Assembly (NCBI GenBank): GCA_025602915.1
Contig: JAHLJZ010000007.1
Coordinates: 496,001-560,000 of the forward strand
Source: Paraphysoderma sedebokerense
Taxonomy: Eukaryota > Blastocladiomycota > Physodermatomycetes > Physodermatales > Physodermataceae
Direction of reading: 5' to 3'
DNA: 64,000 bases
Made by a program: the position numbers and the translations under genes
In this document: positions 1-14,400 of the stretch, piece after piece
How the letters are laid out: each line of letters starts with the position of its first letter
How positions within the stretch are numbered: the stretch's first letter is position 1
Notes under the pieces: generated by a model
Databases searched by the model: none
Seen by the model: the letters and a program-made list of their open reading frames with translations, nothing else
What the model was told of the DNA's origin: nothing

Positions 1-2222
1 GTTGAAGATCAGTATAAATTAGAGTAGAACTGTAAAAGACTAGAATCCAATCAATATTTACCCTGAGAGAGAATGTCACTTGGTTGATACCGCTACCGTG
101 ACCAAAGAAGGTTTGTGTGCAATTTCCGCTCCTACAATCCCAAAATGAAAGAGTTTTGTCCATCGAGGCGGTGCAGATTGTATTGGTATACGGTAACCAA
201 GCTACACTGTTGACGGCTGCATTATGTCCATGGAATATCTGCCGACACTTTAAGCTGAAATATTCGGAAAATCCATCGTCAGCTGTTTCAAGACCGTGAC
301 AGCAATAAAATACTACATACGCAGTCATATCCCACAATTTTGCAGTACCATCCTGTGAACAAGAAGCCAGAAAATCGCCAGTATCATGAAAAGCAACACC
401 CTTGGCTGGTTTCGTATGTTCTACCAAGGTGCCGGTTGCCGCACCCTTAGTGAAATCCCAAATCTTTATAGTCAAATCTCCTGATGCGGTCGCCAAATGC
501 GAGCCTCTAATATTGATTGCATTAATGAATAATGGATAGCATTATCCCAGGAAGATATATTGAGCTTACCGAGGATGGAAATCGCAATCGAAGATCCAGC
601 TTTTATGACCGTCACCTGCCATTAAAAGATCACCCCGCGGAAATCCCCACATTTTCCATCTCATGTCGTTAGAACAGGTCGCGATGACCATTTTTTTGGG
701 ATGAAACTTCATTCTACAGCACAGTCTCAGTTATAAAGGTATCTTATTCGACTGAGCTAAAATCAAAGTGCTTACGAATTGATAGCGGCATCGTGAGCCT
801 TGACACTATGAATGCATTTTAATTTTTCCACAGTCGCACTCGCTAAGTCGAGATAACAAAACGGATTCGTTCGATCGTCTACCGGTAGCAGAGCTTCCTT
901 GGACACGGTCAACTTGGAGTGCACAACATGCTTCGGTTTTGGCTTACTAGGTTCTGCTGGATGTGTTGGGCTCGTTATAGATTTTGGTTCGTTTCGCGTT
1001 GATGTCGGAGAAGGAGTTGAACGTTTTGAAACTTGAAGGTTTGTTAGGTGGTCGCCCAAAATAGTTCATTCTCTACAATTGGATTTGATATACTCACCAG
1101 GCATAACCGGGTTGGGTTCTTCTTGAACATTAGACGATTCTATTGATACCAACTGCAAGATCGAATATATTTAGTATCTAAAAGCAGAAATCTGCACTGC
1201 CTTCGTTTATTGTACCTTTGCAGCCAACTTATCCCGTTCGAGCTTTATCATAGTCTTCTCTTTCAGCGTCAGCTCATACTTTTGTTGAATTTGCTTGATT
1301 TGGTTTTCATAATCTGCGTGCTGTGAATTTAATCGTTTGATATCTTGCGTGAGTTTACTCTTTTCTTGAACAACCCGCTTGTGATGCATACGATGGAAAT
1401 CTCGCTCTTTTCGCAATTTGTCGAATGTGGCCCTGGCTTTACTGAAAGAAATCGCTTTATATTCGATAATCTCTATAGAGAATCCAAAGGTAGTCGTCGA
1501 CTAGTAATGTAACGTACTTGGCTATCTCTTTAGAATTCTCAAGGTCGACACGTAACTTCTTGATTGAAGTATCCAAATCCTGTATCTGGTGATAAACGTC
1601 TGGTACCAATATGACATCTTCCGGTGACAGTTGTCCTTTTTGAAGAAATTCATACCACTCATTCTAGTATTGTATTTCTATTAGAAGATGAAATGGGATA
1701 AGAAAAAAAAGAGTAAAACCTGAAATGCTTCCAACGCCTTCTTCAAGCCTTTCCTCGATAGATAATTTCGAATAAAATCATCGATAACTTCTGGTCGCTT
1801 TGTTACAGTGGGCTGAATTATGCCATTAATTGCTTTTTTGTCTGATATGTCTGCTCGCCAAAGTAATCAAAGATTTAATTGTGAGATATTCCCGAATGCT
1901 TCGTAGCTCCCAGCCATCGACTGTACACACTTGAGAGGAGATTCTTTTCATTCACTCTTTTCACCACATTTTCCAAATTTTCTTCACCTTCTTCTTCAGA
2001 AGTGCTGTCTATGAGGCCATCCATCTCCAGCTGATCGAATGGTAAGTCGTCATCATCGTCATACGCAAGAATTGAGCCCTGAGTGGTGTCATCGGGTGCG
2101 CTGTTCAAGGCTGGAGAGGTTGGGGGTTCAGGAGCGACTGATTGTACTGCCTGTACAGCCGACTGTATCTGGGGTGATGATGCTTTAGGGACAGGGGTTG
2201 ATGGTGCCGTTGAGACGGGCAT
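1..2222 (-). CDS. SPAG16: SPAG16/PF20 central-pair WD40 protein, C-terminus off the left edge
   Basis: Axonemal central-apparatus protein; in Chlamydomonas and mammals PF20/SPAG16 sits on the central-pair bridge and is needed for flagellar beating. Translation starts at the ATG at 2222. An acidic N-terminus (run of five Asp near 2060) is followed by a LisH-like helix (about 1740-1830), a coiled coil, and the block KERDFHRMHHKRVVQEKSKL (about 1350-1410), which is nearly identical to the animal SPAG16 signature. WD repeats with WD/WDF-type ends follow (about 60-830) and continue past position 1. At least six introns are visible; one consistent joint has a donor after the proline near 1100 and the acceptor CAAG near 1034. 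The gene lies directly downstream of the dynein heavy chain on the same strand. Identity is firm; the last repeats are not in the window and some exon edges are approximate. Confidence 0.9.
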
Positions 2223-2436
2223 TGTTATTGCGAATACTTGAAGAATGCGACCATCGACATGAGGATGTTCAATCGCGACTTTCGCTTCTCTCCGCTCTTC
2301 AATTTACATGACAAAGATGAATACTCATTATATATTTCACACGTTGTGTTAGCAAAAACACAGCATACATTTACTATATTTTTCCATTTATACAAATATT
2401 CATATATACATTGAAAAGCCAATATGAATCAACGTA
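2223..2436. other. short spacer between dynein heavy chain and SPAG16
   Basis: These 214 AT-rich bases lie between the dynein stop codon (2437-2439) and the SPAG16 start. They must hold both the dynein 3' end and the SPAG16 promoter. I see no separate gene or clear TATA element. Confidence 0.6.
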
Positions 2437-5400
2437 CTAATCCGCTGTATTCATCACCAAGCAAACCCCTTGTAGTACCCAATGGCTGTTGTGGTGTCGA
2501 GTCGCTAGATCTGAGTCAAAAACCAATCCAACTCCAGCAGCGTTTCGGCGGTCTTGTGTCGTGTAAACCGGAGCTCGATAAGTATTTGTGAGCTTCAATC
2601 GCTGGTTCTCAATCGGTATTATTTGCAGTATCGGCAGCTCTTGAACTAAACCTGATCCCGGGATTAGTCGCTGCAAACAATCATTCTCCAAATCCCATCT
2701 TGCTCCTTCCAGAAATAGTCCCTGTACATAACAGCCCATGGATGGGCGCTCTTTTATTTCTTTTGGACTCCGGAATTTAGTGACCTGAGTGTAAAGAGTT
2801 GATCGATCTAGCGGCCATCTTTCACCCAGCTGGAATATTGTTTGAATCGACGTTCAAAATGATTTATCCATCCACCCAAATTCTTTTCGGTTTGTGGGGC
2901 TACTGATCTCCACCATTTTGGTAGAATACCATTGTAAAGACTTGTGGACAAGTCATCCAAACTTTGCGACATACCTATTTCACCTTTCAAAGCCCTTTGT
3001 AAATCTCGCAGTGAAGTGTCCATTTTTTCTACCAGAATATTAAATCTCTCGAGTTCTTGTAACCATACAATTTGTGTGGGTGATGGTGTTCCAACTATTT
3101 TTCGTATTCGATGGATTTCAAAGGTTTGTGGTAACTTATTCTTGATATCAGTGGCAAGTTTGGCAATCAGTTCTTCGCGGCTGAACCCCACACCTGCAGA
3201 CTGCCGGGGTTGAAGACTGATCAGTTGACTCCAAAGGTTTCTTGTGGAGTTTGTAAGATAACCAATCTCGGCATCCGAGTGCAATCCAAATACCTCGGGT
3301 GAATTTGTCAATGGGAGACTTTCTATTTCATGCACATACGATTCTCGATCTCCAGCCAGTGGCACTCGATATTCTGCGGATTTACTCTTATAAAAATTGA
3401 ATGGCTGGAAAGTATCTAGGACAAAATCTCCCAGATACTCATCAAGATAATTCATCAGGACTCGACGATCGTAGTCGTCGGTGACCCTACCACCGTATAT
3501 AGTTTCGCCAATGAGATATTTCAGAGTACTCCACGGAATTTTGCCTTCGCTCATACCCAAAGTTTTGTTTAAATAAGTTTTCAAGATTGTGAAAGACACT
3601 TTGAAGTCGGATTCATTAAAATCGTACTTGACATTCCAGCCAATTTTACCGTATTTTCCACGTTCTTGTACGACTGCATGGAAAAATCCTAAGACATATA
3701 CAAGCGGTTTGAATACTGCATGAGATGATTCAGTAAGCATATCATCGGTTGTTCGGGCATAGGTAGCTCGAAGATTCAGTTTGAGTCCATTTGGGGGCTC
3801 CGTGACTATTTTCAACGACCGCTGTAACAAACCGATTGGAAACGACGAAGTTGGCTCGGTTGTCAGCCATAGGCGAAAATCTTTGTGCGGTCTCTCGATT
3901 GCGTCAAATGCCTTCTCCAGTACTCGCAACCAGCCGATCAATAGATGACAATTCTGAAGCATGAGCCACTGACCACGAGCAACAGCAGTCTCTAGCAGTT
4001 GCATGGCTATTGGTCCCTGCCCTTGTCCCAAAGACAGAAATTTCAATCGATTTCCACCAAGTCCAATCTCTTCGGCGAGTTTCGCTAGGTCGCTTGCAGG
4101 ATCAGCACCAGGACTAAGAATGAATACAACTGGGCTAGTTGGCGAAGTCTGTTCAAATAAATTTTGATAATTGATAACTGGCGGCATTACGTATTTTTCT
4201 CCCATGTGTTTCATAATAAAATTAGTCGCTCCGTTGTAAACTCTATCAACTCTAAAACAACGAAGCACACAAAGCTGTTGAAAATGGTTCAATTTGTCAG
4301 AATATTGCATCGGTAACGGGACACTTTCTGGTGTTTCGTGTCTTGCCCATTCTTTCCAGGCTGACTCGTTTTGTTGCAGATCATGAATCAAGCTCGTAAA
4401 ACACGAATTCAAATCGTTCAACTGTAGTAAATCCTTCCATCCCTGCGAAGGTATCCAAGAATAAGGTTTGTTCTGTTGAGCATCGGCCAAAGATATATTT
4501 CCCTTGAGGAAAAAGTCAAGTTCAGCCGGATTGAGTGAATTTTCCCCCTCTAATAATCTTAATGTCATCTGAAATGAAAACATCAACTTGTGCCTTTCGA
4601 AAAGTCCAGTGCATGCGTAATTGTATATTCCATACTTAAGCGTATCAATGATTTTGGTTAGACGTTTCGCGACCATGGGATCCGGCTTCGATCGGTTCAA
4701 AGACGTATTGAAAACTTGCAGAAACGCATACAGCGAATATTCATACATTGGATTGATCATGGATAGCTCTGCGAGAACAAAATAAAGGATTGCACCGCAT
4801 TTTGCCGCTGGTTTATAAGCATCGCGGGACTGCTCCACTTCGACGGCTGTTTGATTGGCCAAAAGTAATTTCTGTGCAATCTCTACGGCCTTGGTCTTTG
4901 TCTCTTCTAACGTTTTAATAAGCTCTACATTATCCAACATATTACCTGTGGATGCTGCCAGTTCGCGCAGTAGAGTGTCTTCCAAGACTTTAAGTAAGCT
5001 CCTATTTTCGCTCATCTCCGAAATTAATCGCTCACGTTGTTCTTCAAGCTCTTTTCTTTCATGCGCTACAACAACGTTCAGGAGTTGATCTTGTAATCCC
5101 TTGATCGTGACACTATAGTTGATGATCATAGAATTGCCAAAGATTTTCGGGGAATAAGTAGGATTCGGAAGCTTCGTCGTCATATACAAACGGAAATTTG
5201 AGTCATATTCTACTTCTTTATCTCCGAGAACAATATATTTCCTTGATCCCGCAGTCTTGATGTTCTTTTCAATTACATTATCAATTACGGGATCAATATA
5301 TTCGTCAATATCTTCAAACAGAAACGGAAAACCATAAGTAATAGCCAATTCTAAATGTTTCAGAAAATCGGGGTCGCTGAATGAGGAGATTTTTAAGTTA

Positions 5401-8400
5401 TTGCCGGCTTCGCGTTTCTTAATCCAGTTGACCGCTTGTTGTTGCGGATCAATACAAAGTGGAAATCGGTTGCATTTAGTTGTAAGAATTCCGTTTTGCA
5501 CAGAAAGTTCGTCAGCGGGAAGTCCTTCTGAAGTCCATTTGCTGATTTCTACGTCCGTAACCATCATCTTTTCGATCTTAAAGTTAAGACTTATAGGGAC
5601 ATTCTTCTCTTGCAAGTCTATCAGCCATTGCTTATAAATTAAATTGTTTCGAAATTCCCAATTGAAAGCGCCTGTGTAGCTAGTAAATGCGGCGACTAAG
5701 AGGCAATCACCCACAAGATTCTGTCTTTCTGTCTTCAGCACGTCTACTTCGCTCAACCAGCGAGTTCTTTCGGAACCCAAACCTGAAATCAACTTATCTG
5801 CCGCTTTCAGCCGCTTTTCCATGAGTTCAGCCATCTGTTTTAATTCAATTTGTTCGGACTTCGCCGTGTGAAATTGCTTTTGGAGGGATGTCAAATCTTC
5901 ATTAAGCTTCTTCAGCTCCCTTGTAATCTTTTCGTATTCTATTTTACTTTGCACTAGATTTCTTTCTAAGGTGGCTACCGCCATCCTTTTCGGCTGAATT
6001 TGTTTGGCGACGTTACAGTAACCGACTATTGCAAGAACAAATTTGAATAGTCCGGCCCCTGCAGACGATATTTCGGACATTCTTTCAAATGTGACATCCA
6101 ATTCGCGCAATAGGGTTTTTACAGTTTTGATTTGATTTGAACTTATTGCGTCCACATCCATTGTTGTAAGAGATGATCGGAAGTCAATAGCTGACATCAT
6201 GGTTTTTGCAGACTTCCAAGATACATCTTTGATATTCTTGATAACACACACGCATTCGCACACCTTTTGCACTTCTCGAGGCGGCTTAGCGAACGATCGG
6301 AGTTCTGTAATATCTGATGCCGATAGATTATTCAAAGCATTTCTCGCCTCTTCAAGAACAGGCAGGGCTTCCGCTAAGGCGGACTCAGCTTCTGCCTTAT
6401 CTTTCGCTATCTGTTGATTTTGGGCGTCTAGCTCAATTTCCTTTCTCTCTGCCAGCTGCTTCTTATCTTCCGCGTCGGCGGTATTCACAGTTATGATTTC
6501 CAAAAGCTTATTACAAGCTTCGGTTTTTGCTTTTACCATGACTTTCTGTTCTGCTAATTTCGCATTGAGTTCCCCAAGTTGTACTGAAGCTTCTTCTAGT
6601 TTGAGTAAACCTGATTCCAGACGATCGACTGATCTACCATTGATTTCTCGTTTCTCTTTCAAGAAACTGATATAGGTATTAACATAATCAAGATAATTTT
6701 TCGGGGTTACATAGTTTGTTCGTCGCCATCGCTGAAGATATTCGGTGCTGGCAGTTGCCACTGAAGCATGCACTTTTACCATGTGCTGAACAATTCCGGA
6801 TCTCAAACCATTTGGCACATTATCTTCCCCAATAAATGCATTCGCTACGGAGTACAGTGCTTCCTCCGGCCACGGAGGGAACCAATCGATAACAGTACCG
6901 TTCACTAACCCCGGGAAGCTCCTACATCGATCGCGAAGCTTATCGCCCTGCGGCGACATACACAAAACTATATGCAAATTGGCACTACATTTGTCGACGA
7001 AATATTGCCAAAGATTCTCTTTACTTTGAACAATTCCCAACTTTGTTGCCTCCTCTCGAATGGAATTCAGAACAGCCTCCTTCTCATCGTCTTCATAAAG
7101 CGTGGGAACAATACCGGACATAAGTATATTATTGATAGACTCTAAGAACCCTTCATGAACAATGTGAGCGTCGGTGAGTAAAAAGACGACCTTCTTTCCA
7201 GCGCCTAGACTCTGATAGAGCGCTTTCAACGATTCTCGGAATTCAGTCTCGCCATATCCACGAGACAGAACTATTTCAAAAATAGAGTACCCAGCCGTAA
7301 ATGCGGCGAGTTTCGTTAAAGATTGCTTTCCGCTGCCCCCAACCCCAATGAGTAGTGCGTGTCCTTTTCTCATTCGAATGGTTCTATGGATTCGAGTCAA
7401 ATGATCCAATGCATCTTCAAATAGCACCAAATTCATCGGATTGTTCTTCTTATTGTATTCCTCTAGAATTTCCAAAAACATTTGCCTCACAGTCGCAAAA
7501 TCACTGTAATCCTCGTAATGTCGGTTGTTCCCATTGAGAGCATGGCGATAGTCACCGAAGAGTATCGGATCCCTGCATATGTATTCTTCGTCTGTTGGAT
7601 AATTCGTCTTTAGCAGTTCGCTGATAGTTTTACTGACAAACGCCTTGTCTTGCTCATTCGTACAACGGTCGTGGAAAATTCTCAGAGACTCGTTACGCCA
7701 TAATCGTATAACTTTTTTTGGCTCGTCGAAGCGGTCAGTGCGTGCGAGACACAACCCTTCATACAATCTGCTGATATCACGCAAATTGAAGATGTAGTGG
7801 AACTTTGTAGGTGTAGGCAATAGCGATCGCACGATTTGGGTGTATAAATCCAATGACATTTTTGTGACAGTTAGCGTCAAGTTTTTGACTTCATCGGTGA
7901 ACGGCATCAAGTGTCCCGCCAAGATAGAGGAGTAAATGTGAGACAGGGAAGTCGTATTGGGGAAGGTAATGTTGAATACATTGAAAAGCGACTCAAAACG
8001 GGAATCAATCTCATTCCTTCCCCCTCCAGGAGTTCCCATTGCGCCGATGAATTGCAAATCTTTTAGATATTTCCAATTTAATTCCTTGCCTCTATCATAC
8101 AGACCACCTCGCTCAATCAGAAGTTTCAGAAGCGCGATTGGTTGCTGAGTGCCGTACGTGTCTTTTTGTGGCATATTTAAATCATCAACAAATACCAGCA
8201 AGAGTTTGCCAGCAGCGGGTCCATATGTATCTTTTGTCCTCTTCTCAACATTCGCTTCGATGCTATTTTGGACGCTTAAAGACGTAGTCCTGCTTGAGAA
8301 ACTCATATTCAAAACTAAATTTCTGTCCGAAGAAAGAGACCCAACGAATTTTTTAACCGTGACTGTCTTGGAGGTACCGACTTCACCCACAAATAGAACT

Positions 8401-11400
8401 GCTTTGTGGATACTGACTAGCTTATCAAGTAACCAAGTATGACGAACAGTGTCTATTGTTGGCACTAGAATTTGATGAAAAGCTACATTCGGATCATGGG
8501 AATATGTAGGCACATAATGTGTCCACGGTTTCCACTGCAGTTCATGAACATCGAAACAATAGTCATAAAGAGTTTCCTCGCCCCCCGGTAATTCCCCAAC
8601 CATTGATCCGGCGGCATTAGCCAGCGGGAGTTCAGACAGTTTCTTTACCACATCGCTGAGTTTTACACGATCAGCTTCCACTAACACAGCCCCGATAGAC
8701 CAAATTAAGCTCTGAATGAAAACTGCCTCCAGTACTAATTCTTGATTTTGCGCGATCGTCTTTCTTTCTTCCCTGACCTCTCCAAGTTGGGCATCTAACA
8801 TGGCACAGAGTTGCGATATCATAGCTAGCGGGGATGCCGGAATAACTCGACGAAGCGGATCAGTGATGGTGCCAGCAAATACTCCATCCATTACGTAATC
8901 AATACAGCACGGAACGTATTTTTTGAATAATTTCATTACGAACTCCATTTCGACTTTACTGCCACGGGTATTCGCCCACTTTTGAAAATATGGCTTGTAA
9001 CCGAGATTTTTCGGATCCATGTAAACCATACCGCACCGACTAACTGTCGCCGGAGACGCATATTGCAGATCGCCGACTTCGAATAACAGCGCACAATGCT
9101 TTTGTAAACGGATGCGTTCACCGTTGGGTAGGGTCAACAGACGATTGTCGTCCATCACTGAATTCATATTTTCTACCCACACGGCATCGACATCACCGTC
9201 GAACACAATATACTTCCGTTCCTTCTTTTCTGTTGGTTTGTTAATTTCCCTGAATATATTTGACAATAAACCGTCTGTCCAATCACGAGTGTTAGGATCC
9301 AGGGTACCGTATAGCTCATTGACAGCAATTGCCTTCGGATTCAATGTGTATAACTTGGTGTTCAACCCTAATTTGGTTTGAGCTTTTGCTAATATCTCAA
9401 TGACGACGGATTTGCCTCCACCAGTGGGACCGACCACCATTGTTGTATGCCTAGTCAACATAGTTTCATACAATTGGATTACCTTGTCGACTTGATCCGG
9501 AACAACAATAAAATCGTTGTCTTTCAGCATTTCTTCTACGGTATCGTTGAAACTAGGATAGCGCACTCGGGGACAATCTAGTCCAGGGAAGAGGTCGGTA
9601 ATAAGGCCCAAAAATAGAGGTACATCGTCGAACACAAATTTCGGAAGATTTATATCACGCAACGCTCTCATTAGAACTACATCCTCTTTGAGTTCTGGTG
9701 AACCGCGTTTCAAGTTCCCAGCCATGACGAGAACTGATTTCAAAGCACGAAGACCAAAATCGTAATGATACTGTCTCGACAGTTGACCTTTCGCCAACTT
9801 GTAAAGAACCACCATTTTTTTGGCCAATGTCTTAGCCATCGTGAAGCCCTCGGAAAATAGCATAATCTCGCAAATCAGTTCGAGATCCGGAACCTTATGA
9901 AAAGTGAGCAAACAATTTTAGAGGGGAAAACAATTTTCACTATTGAAGTGATTGAAGATACGTACCACCATGACTACAGGACGGAACAATGCTTTCAAAT
10001 TATCTGGTAACTCTGTACGACCCGCATAGCCAGGATTCATCGTTATGAAGATACCAGATTTTTTATCCAACATTATTTCGCTCCCTTCGAATTGAAATTT
10101 CTTCAGGCCCATACTTAAGGCATTTTGAATTGTTCGAATTTGAGCCGAGATAACAGACAAAACGGCTAACTCGATGCGGTTAAACTCGTCGAAACATCCC
10201 CAAGCACCTGTTTGAACTAGACCAGAGAATATTTTCCCCATGGCTTGATAATCTAATCCCTCACCACAATTAGTGACCATGCACAAAATACCCAGTGCTT
10301 TTGCCAAATCTTTGACTGTTTCGGTTTTACCAGTGCCAGCAGGTCCAGCCGGGGCACCCCCCAATTTCATCGATAGTGCTTGCGTGAGAGTCAAGTAACA
10401 TCTATCAGTCAAGGGCGTAATGACGAGACGGCCATTCAAGCCCATATACTCATAGCCATAATCAAACACTCCATTACACTGCCGTACCAGTAGTTCGTCG
10501 GATTCTCGGTCCCAATAGAATCGGAGTTGGCTTTCCCACTCAAATTCGTTTTCATCCATAATACTGTCCCTAACAAATCGGTCGACAATATCACGAGCAT
10601 GAACGTCTATAATAATTTGCGTATTGATTTTTTTGCGATCATTAGATGTCAAATCGGATCTCACAACAACAACGAGTTGCTCCAACTGAGCAGCCAACGT
10701 TTTACTTAGCTTTTTCATCGCTAATTTATTTCCACCCTTAATCCTCCGGAAAGTGTCCTCAACTTCCCATGTCCACCATACTTGACTGCCTGCCAGTCCG
10801 ATCATACCTTGGTATTTCTTTAACCACTCAAATCTGTCAGCCGTAGCATAATTGAATACCGCCTCCTTATGAATTATTCTATTCGTACGCTTCATTTCGT
10901 TCGTGACTTTATCCATCCATTCTTCGACGCGACCGTCGATAGGAACGGGAGTTCGAAACTCTAACACTTCGTTTTCTGTTGATGACATACCGACAATGTA
11001 TTTCTCATTCCTACCGGTACCGAAGTTCAATTTCAAGATGTTGTCAAACATTTTAATAATATGCTCTTGAACGTTTCTTGGATCGGCACCCCCGAGAATG
11101 CTCAATAATTCTTCATCTGATATGAAGTAGAATCGAGGGAAAGCGTTTCTTTTAGATCCGAGATAATCACTTAGACTTTTCTGACAAGATTCTAAATCGT
11201 CGGAAAGCGTTTGCAACAGCTGCAATCTTCCCTCCATGCTGCATGCATCGACAACAGAATTATGCTTAGCAGTATCCAGCATGAGCTTCTTAAAATTTTT
11301 ATCAATGACGTCAAACTTTTTCGCTTCGTTCGGTAATTGTTGTCGGATGTCACCGGACCCGATAAAAATACTTTCTAGATACATCCATTTCCTCTGAATG

Positions 11401-14400
11401 TTCATCCACACTTCAGTTACTTCTCCAATGAGGGACAAAATCTTTTCCCACTTCTGTACTTGAGGTAAGAAAGCAGTAACAAATTTCGAAGCATTCATAC
11501 TTTGAAGGTTCATGGCGTTATCATCCAATGCAGTGGTAATGTCGTCGATTCCAGCCAATATGAATCCCCTTTCTTCAGTTCCCTTCATATACTTGACAAT
11601 GGTGAGCTTCATACCCTTCCACGTAACCTCAATATCCCTCAACGCATTTTCAATACTCAATTCTTTCATTGCCCCATTCACCAGTTCACCAATTGTATCA
11701 GCGTGCACGCTTAAATTCATACTGAACAATTTTTCCAGTGTGAAGTTTTCAGGGCTGACATCGAAACTTTGCCCTGTAATATCCATTAAACGTTTCCAAT
11801 GCCGTTCTCTCAAAGCCTCATTCTTCAGATCTAGAAACATTGGTATTGAATTTGCAAATGACACAATTTTTTCCGCGACAACTTGGTATGGCGGTAGCGA
11901 TTTTAAGTCTTTTGACAACTTTTTCAATCGGTCCGAAAAGACTTCAATGCCCTTCCTTAAGGCTAATACATCCAAATTAACCCATAAGGTCGTTGACCAT
12001 GTCGAAAAAGTATGTTGAAAGTCGGTATAGAGATTATAGATTTTATCCAGCTCGTTTAAGTCGTGTTCAACTTCCATAAGATCAGGATACGACGATATAT
12101 CCAGATTGAACAACTTTTCAGAATTCACAAGGTATGTGCTACGCTGCTTATACTGAGCAAGTGCCGATTTAGCATTATTCAGCAATTGCAGACCTTCCTC
12201 CATATCCGAAGAGACCGTGCCGGGTCCGGCTGCTTTAAATTCTTCTCTAAATATTTTCAATGAAGCTTTAAACTCCTGAACCTGATTCCTAGTTTGCTCG
12301 GTGAATTTTTCTTTCACTCCGTGCAAGCCGCTGTCGAGTTCTTTGGCTTTCTCCAACGTTTCCTCCCATCTTGTAGCCAGTGCCTCTACCATTTCGTGTT
12401 CGCTTTTCTCAACATTGATATTATACATGTTGAGGGTTCTGTAGCATTCAATGATATCTCGGTATTTCAGCTCAACATCAACTGAAGATGAACGAATATC
12501 GCCAATCACTTCGAGGACAAAGGTGAGATCTTCAAGCGTATTTGGATCATGCTTCATATCGTGGTGATATTCTTTAATTTTATCATAGAGTTCATTAAGA
12601 CCCTGGAGAGCCATCTGATTTAAAAATTTGCCTATCAAGAAATTGGTATTTAGTCCTTCCTCCCGGAAAATTCTTAGCAGATTCACATACCAATCGAAGC
12701 TATCCACGAACTAGCTTCATTGTGAACAGCAACTTTGAGCGGCACCAGTGATATCCTCAAGAAATCAACATCTTTCTCCGCCGGTTGATTATCAACATCC
12801 TTCTGTAACTTTAGATAGAACAACAATTTCTCATCGTACTGACCGCAAGTCGGTTTCTTTTGAGCAAACTTTTCTAAAGTTATCAATTTATCAACTTTCC
12901 ATAATGGTCTGTATTTTCTCCATGTATCCAAATACTTTGATAAAGACGTAAAGGTTTTAATGATGGATTGATTGAGCATAACCATCAGCTGAATAACGCT
13001 CCCGCTATTTGCGATATCACTGTAAAAGCTGAAAACAATGGGTTCTTCGTTTTCAGCCAACTTCTGCACAGGCGTGAGAATACATGAACCGTTTTGCCAT
13101 CGAAGAAACTGCTTCGTAGCTTCCAATAGGCTCCTTATGTATTTAATCAATAATTTATAGATTTCGGTGGACATGGGCGATACAACGATTTCCGGAGCTG
13201 ACAGATTTCCAGTGATCTTGAACAACGGTGCCGCCCGAATGCTAGCATACTTTTGCTTCGACTTTTTCGGATTAGCTTTAAGCAAACCGGCCAACTTCGA
13301 AAGGTTACTCGTCAACATTTGATTTAGCGCAATGAAGATTCGTTTCTCCCAGTACGCATAGTATGACTTCAAGTGAGGGCTGCGTCCTGTATTCGTGTTC
13401 GCCACCAAACTCTCGATTTTGATGAGTAAAGGTGAAATGCTGCGATATTTGGCAACCAAGGATTCAACTACGGTGGCTCGATGTTTATTAGCATATTCGT
13501 AGAATTCCTGCAATAATAGATAAAGCTTAAAATTGTGTAGAATTGAACATAGTCAAAGGAGGTACGAACATGAACATCAAACAATTCATCAGAAGGAGGT
13601 TCCTTAACTAAGGAAGCCGAGGCAATCTGATCAACAATGTGCGATATATTAGAAGAGTTCTTGCGAATTTGATTCACAACTGAGGTAAATCTGTTGATCT
13701 CCTTTAGTAGTGAGAGACATACATTAGCTGTAATCCTAACCAACGCTCACTGATGTAATGTGTATCATCATACCTGATTACATCTTGAAATAAAATCTGG
13801 AATTCCTAGGGATGTCCAATTCAATCTCGTCAGACCAGGCTTCATCACTCTCCTCAATTCATTCACATGATTTGTCAATAATTTTCTTTCGGCGTTGTCC
13901 AACCTATCGATCGTATCGTTGTAATGTTTCAACATGAGATTTAAATTCTCAACATATGCTGAAAACTTCTCCTGTTGGAGAGCCACATTGATGGCCGTTT
14001 CCGGAACGACGAACCCCAGTTTATCGAGGTATCGCGTTTCCTTGATTATGTCAGATAATTCTGGCTTAAAGTTGACAATATATCGCTCGATATTCACAAC
14101 TTCAGTTCCATTCAGAGTATTATCTGTCCCAAAACTTATACCAATTTTGGTTGGCTGGGAAGTATTGTCTTTCGCTAACACAAAGGACTTGAGGTACTGA
14201 AGCGAATTTGATTCAATCTGCTGCACCCATCCTTGATAAAGATCTTCCTCAAATTGACGCATTGCTTTTGCCGTGGTAAGATATTTCTTTGTGACTGTAC
14301 GTCCCTGTTCGCTTTGTAACATCTCCTGAAGTGACTGAAACCTTATGATTGTCTTTTTAATTCGGTGGAAAAGCGATCGTGACCAGGAAATAGAACCTGC

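Noticed and set aside
11502-12018. Plus-strand open frames up to 168 codons opposite the dynein exons
   Set aside because: The minus strand here is an in-phase dynein exon with conserved stem sequence; the plus frames are its antisense shadow and have no family features.
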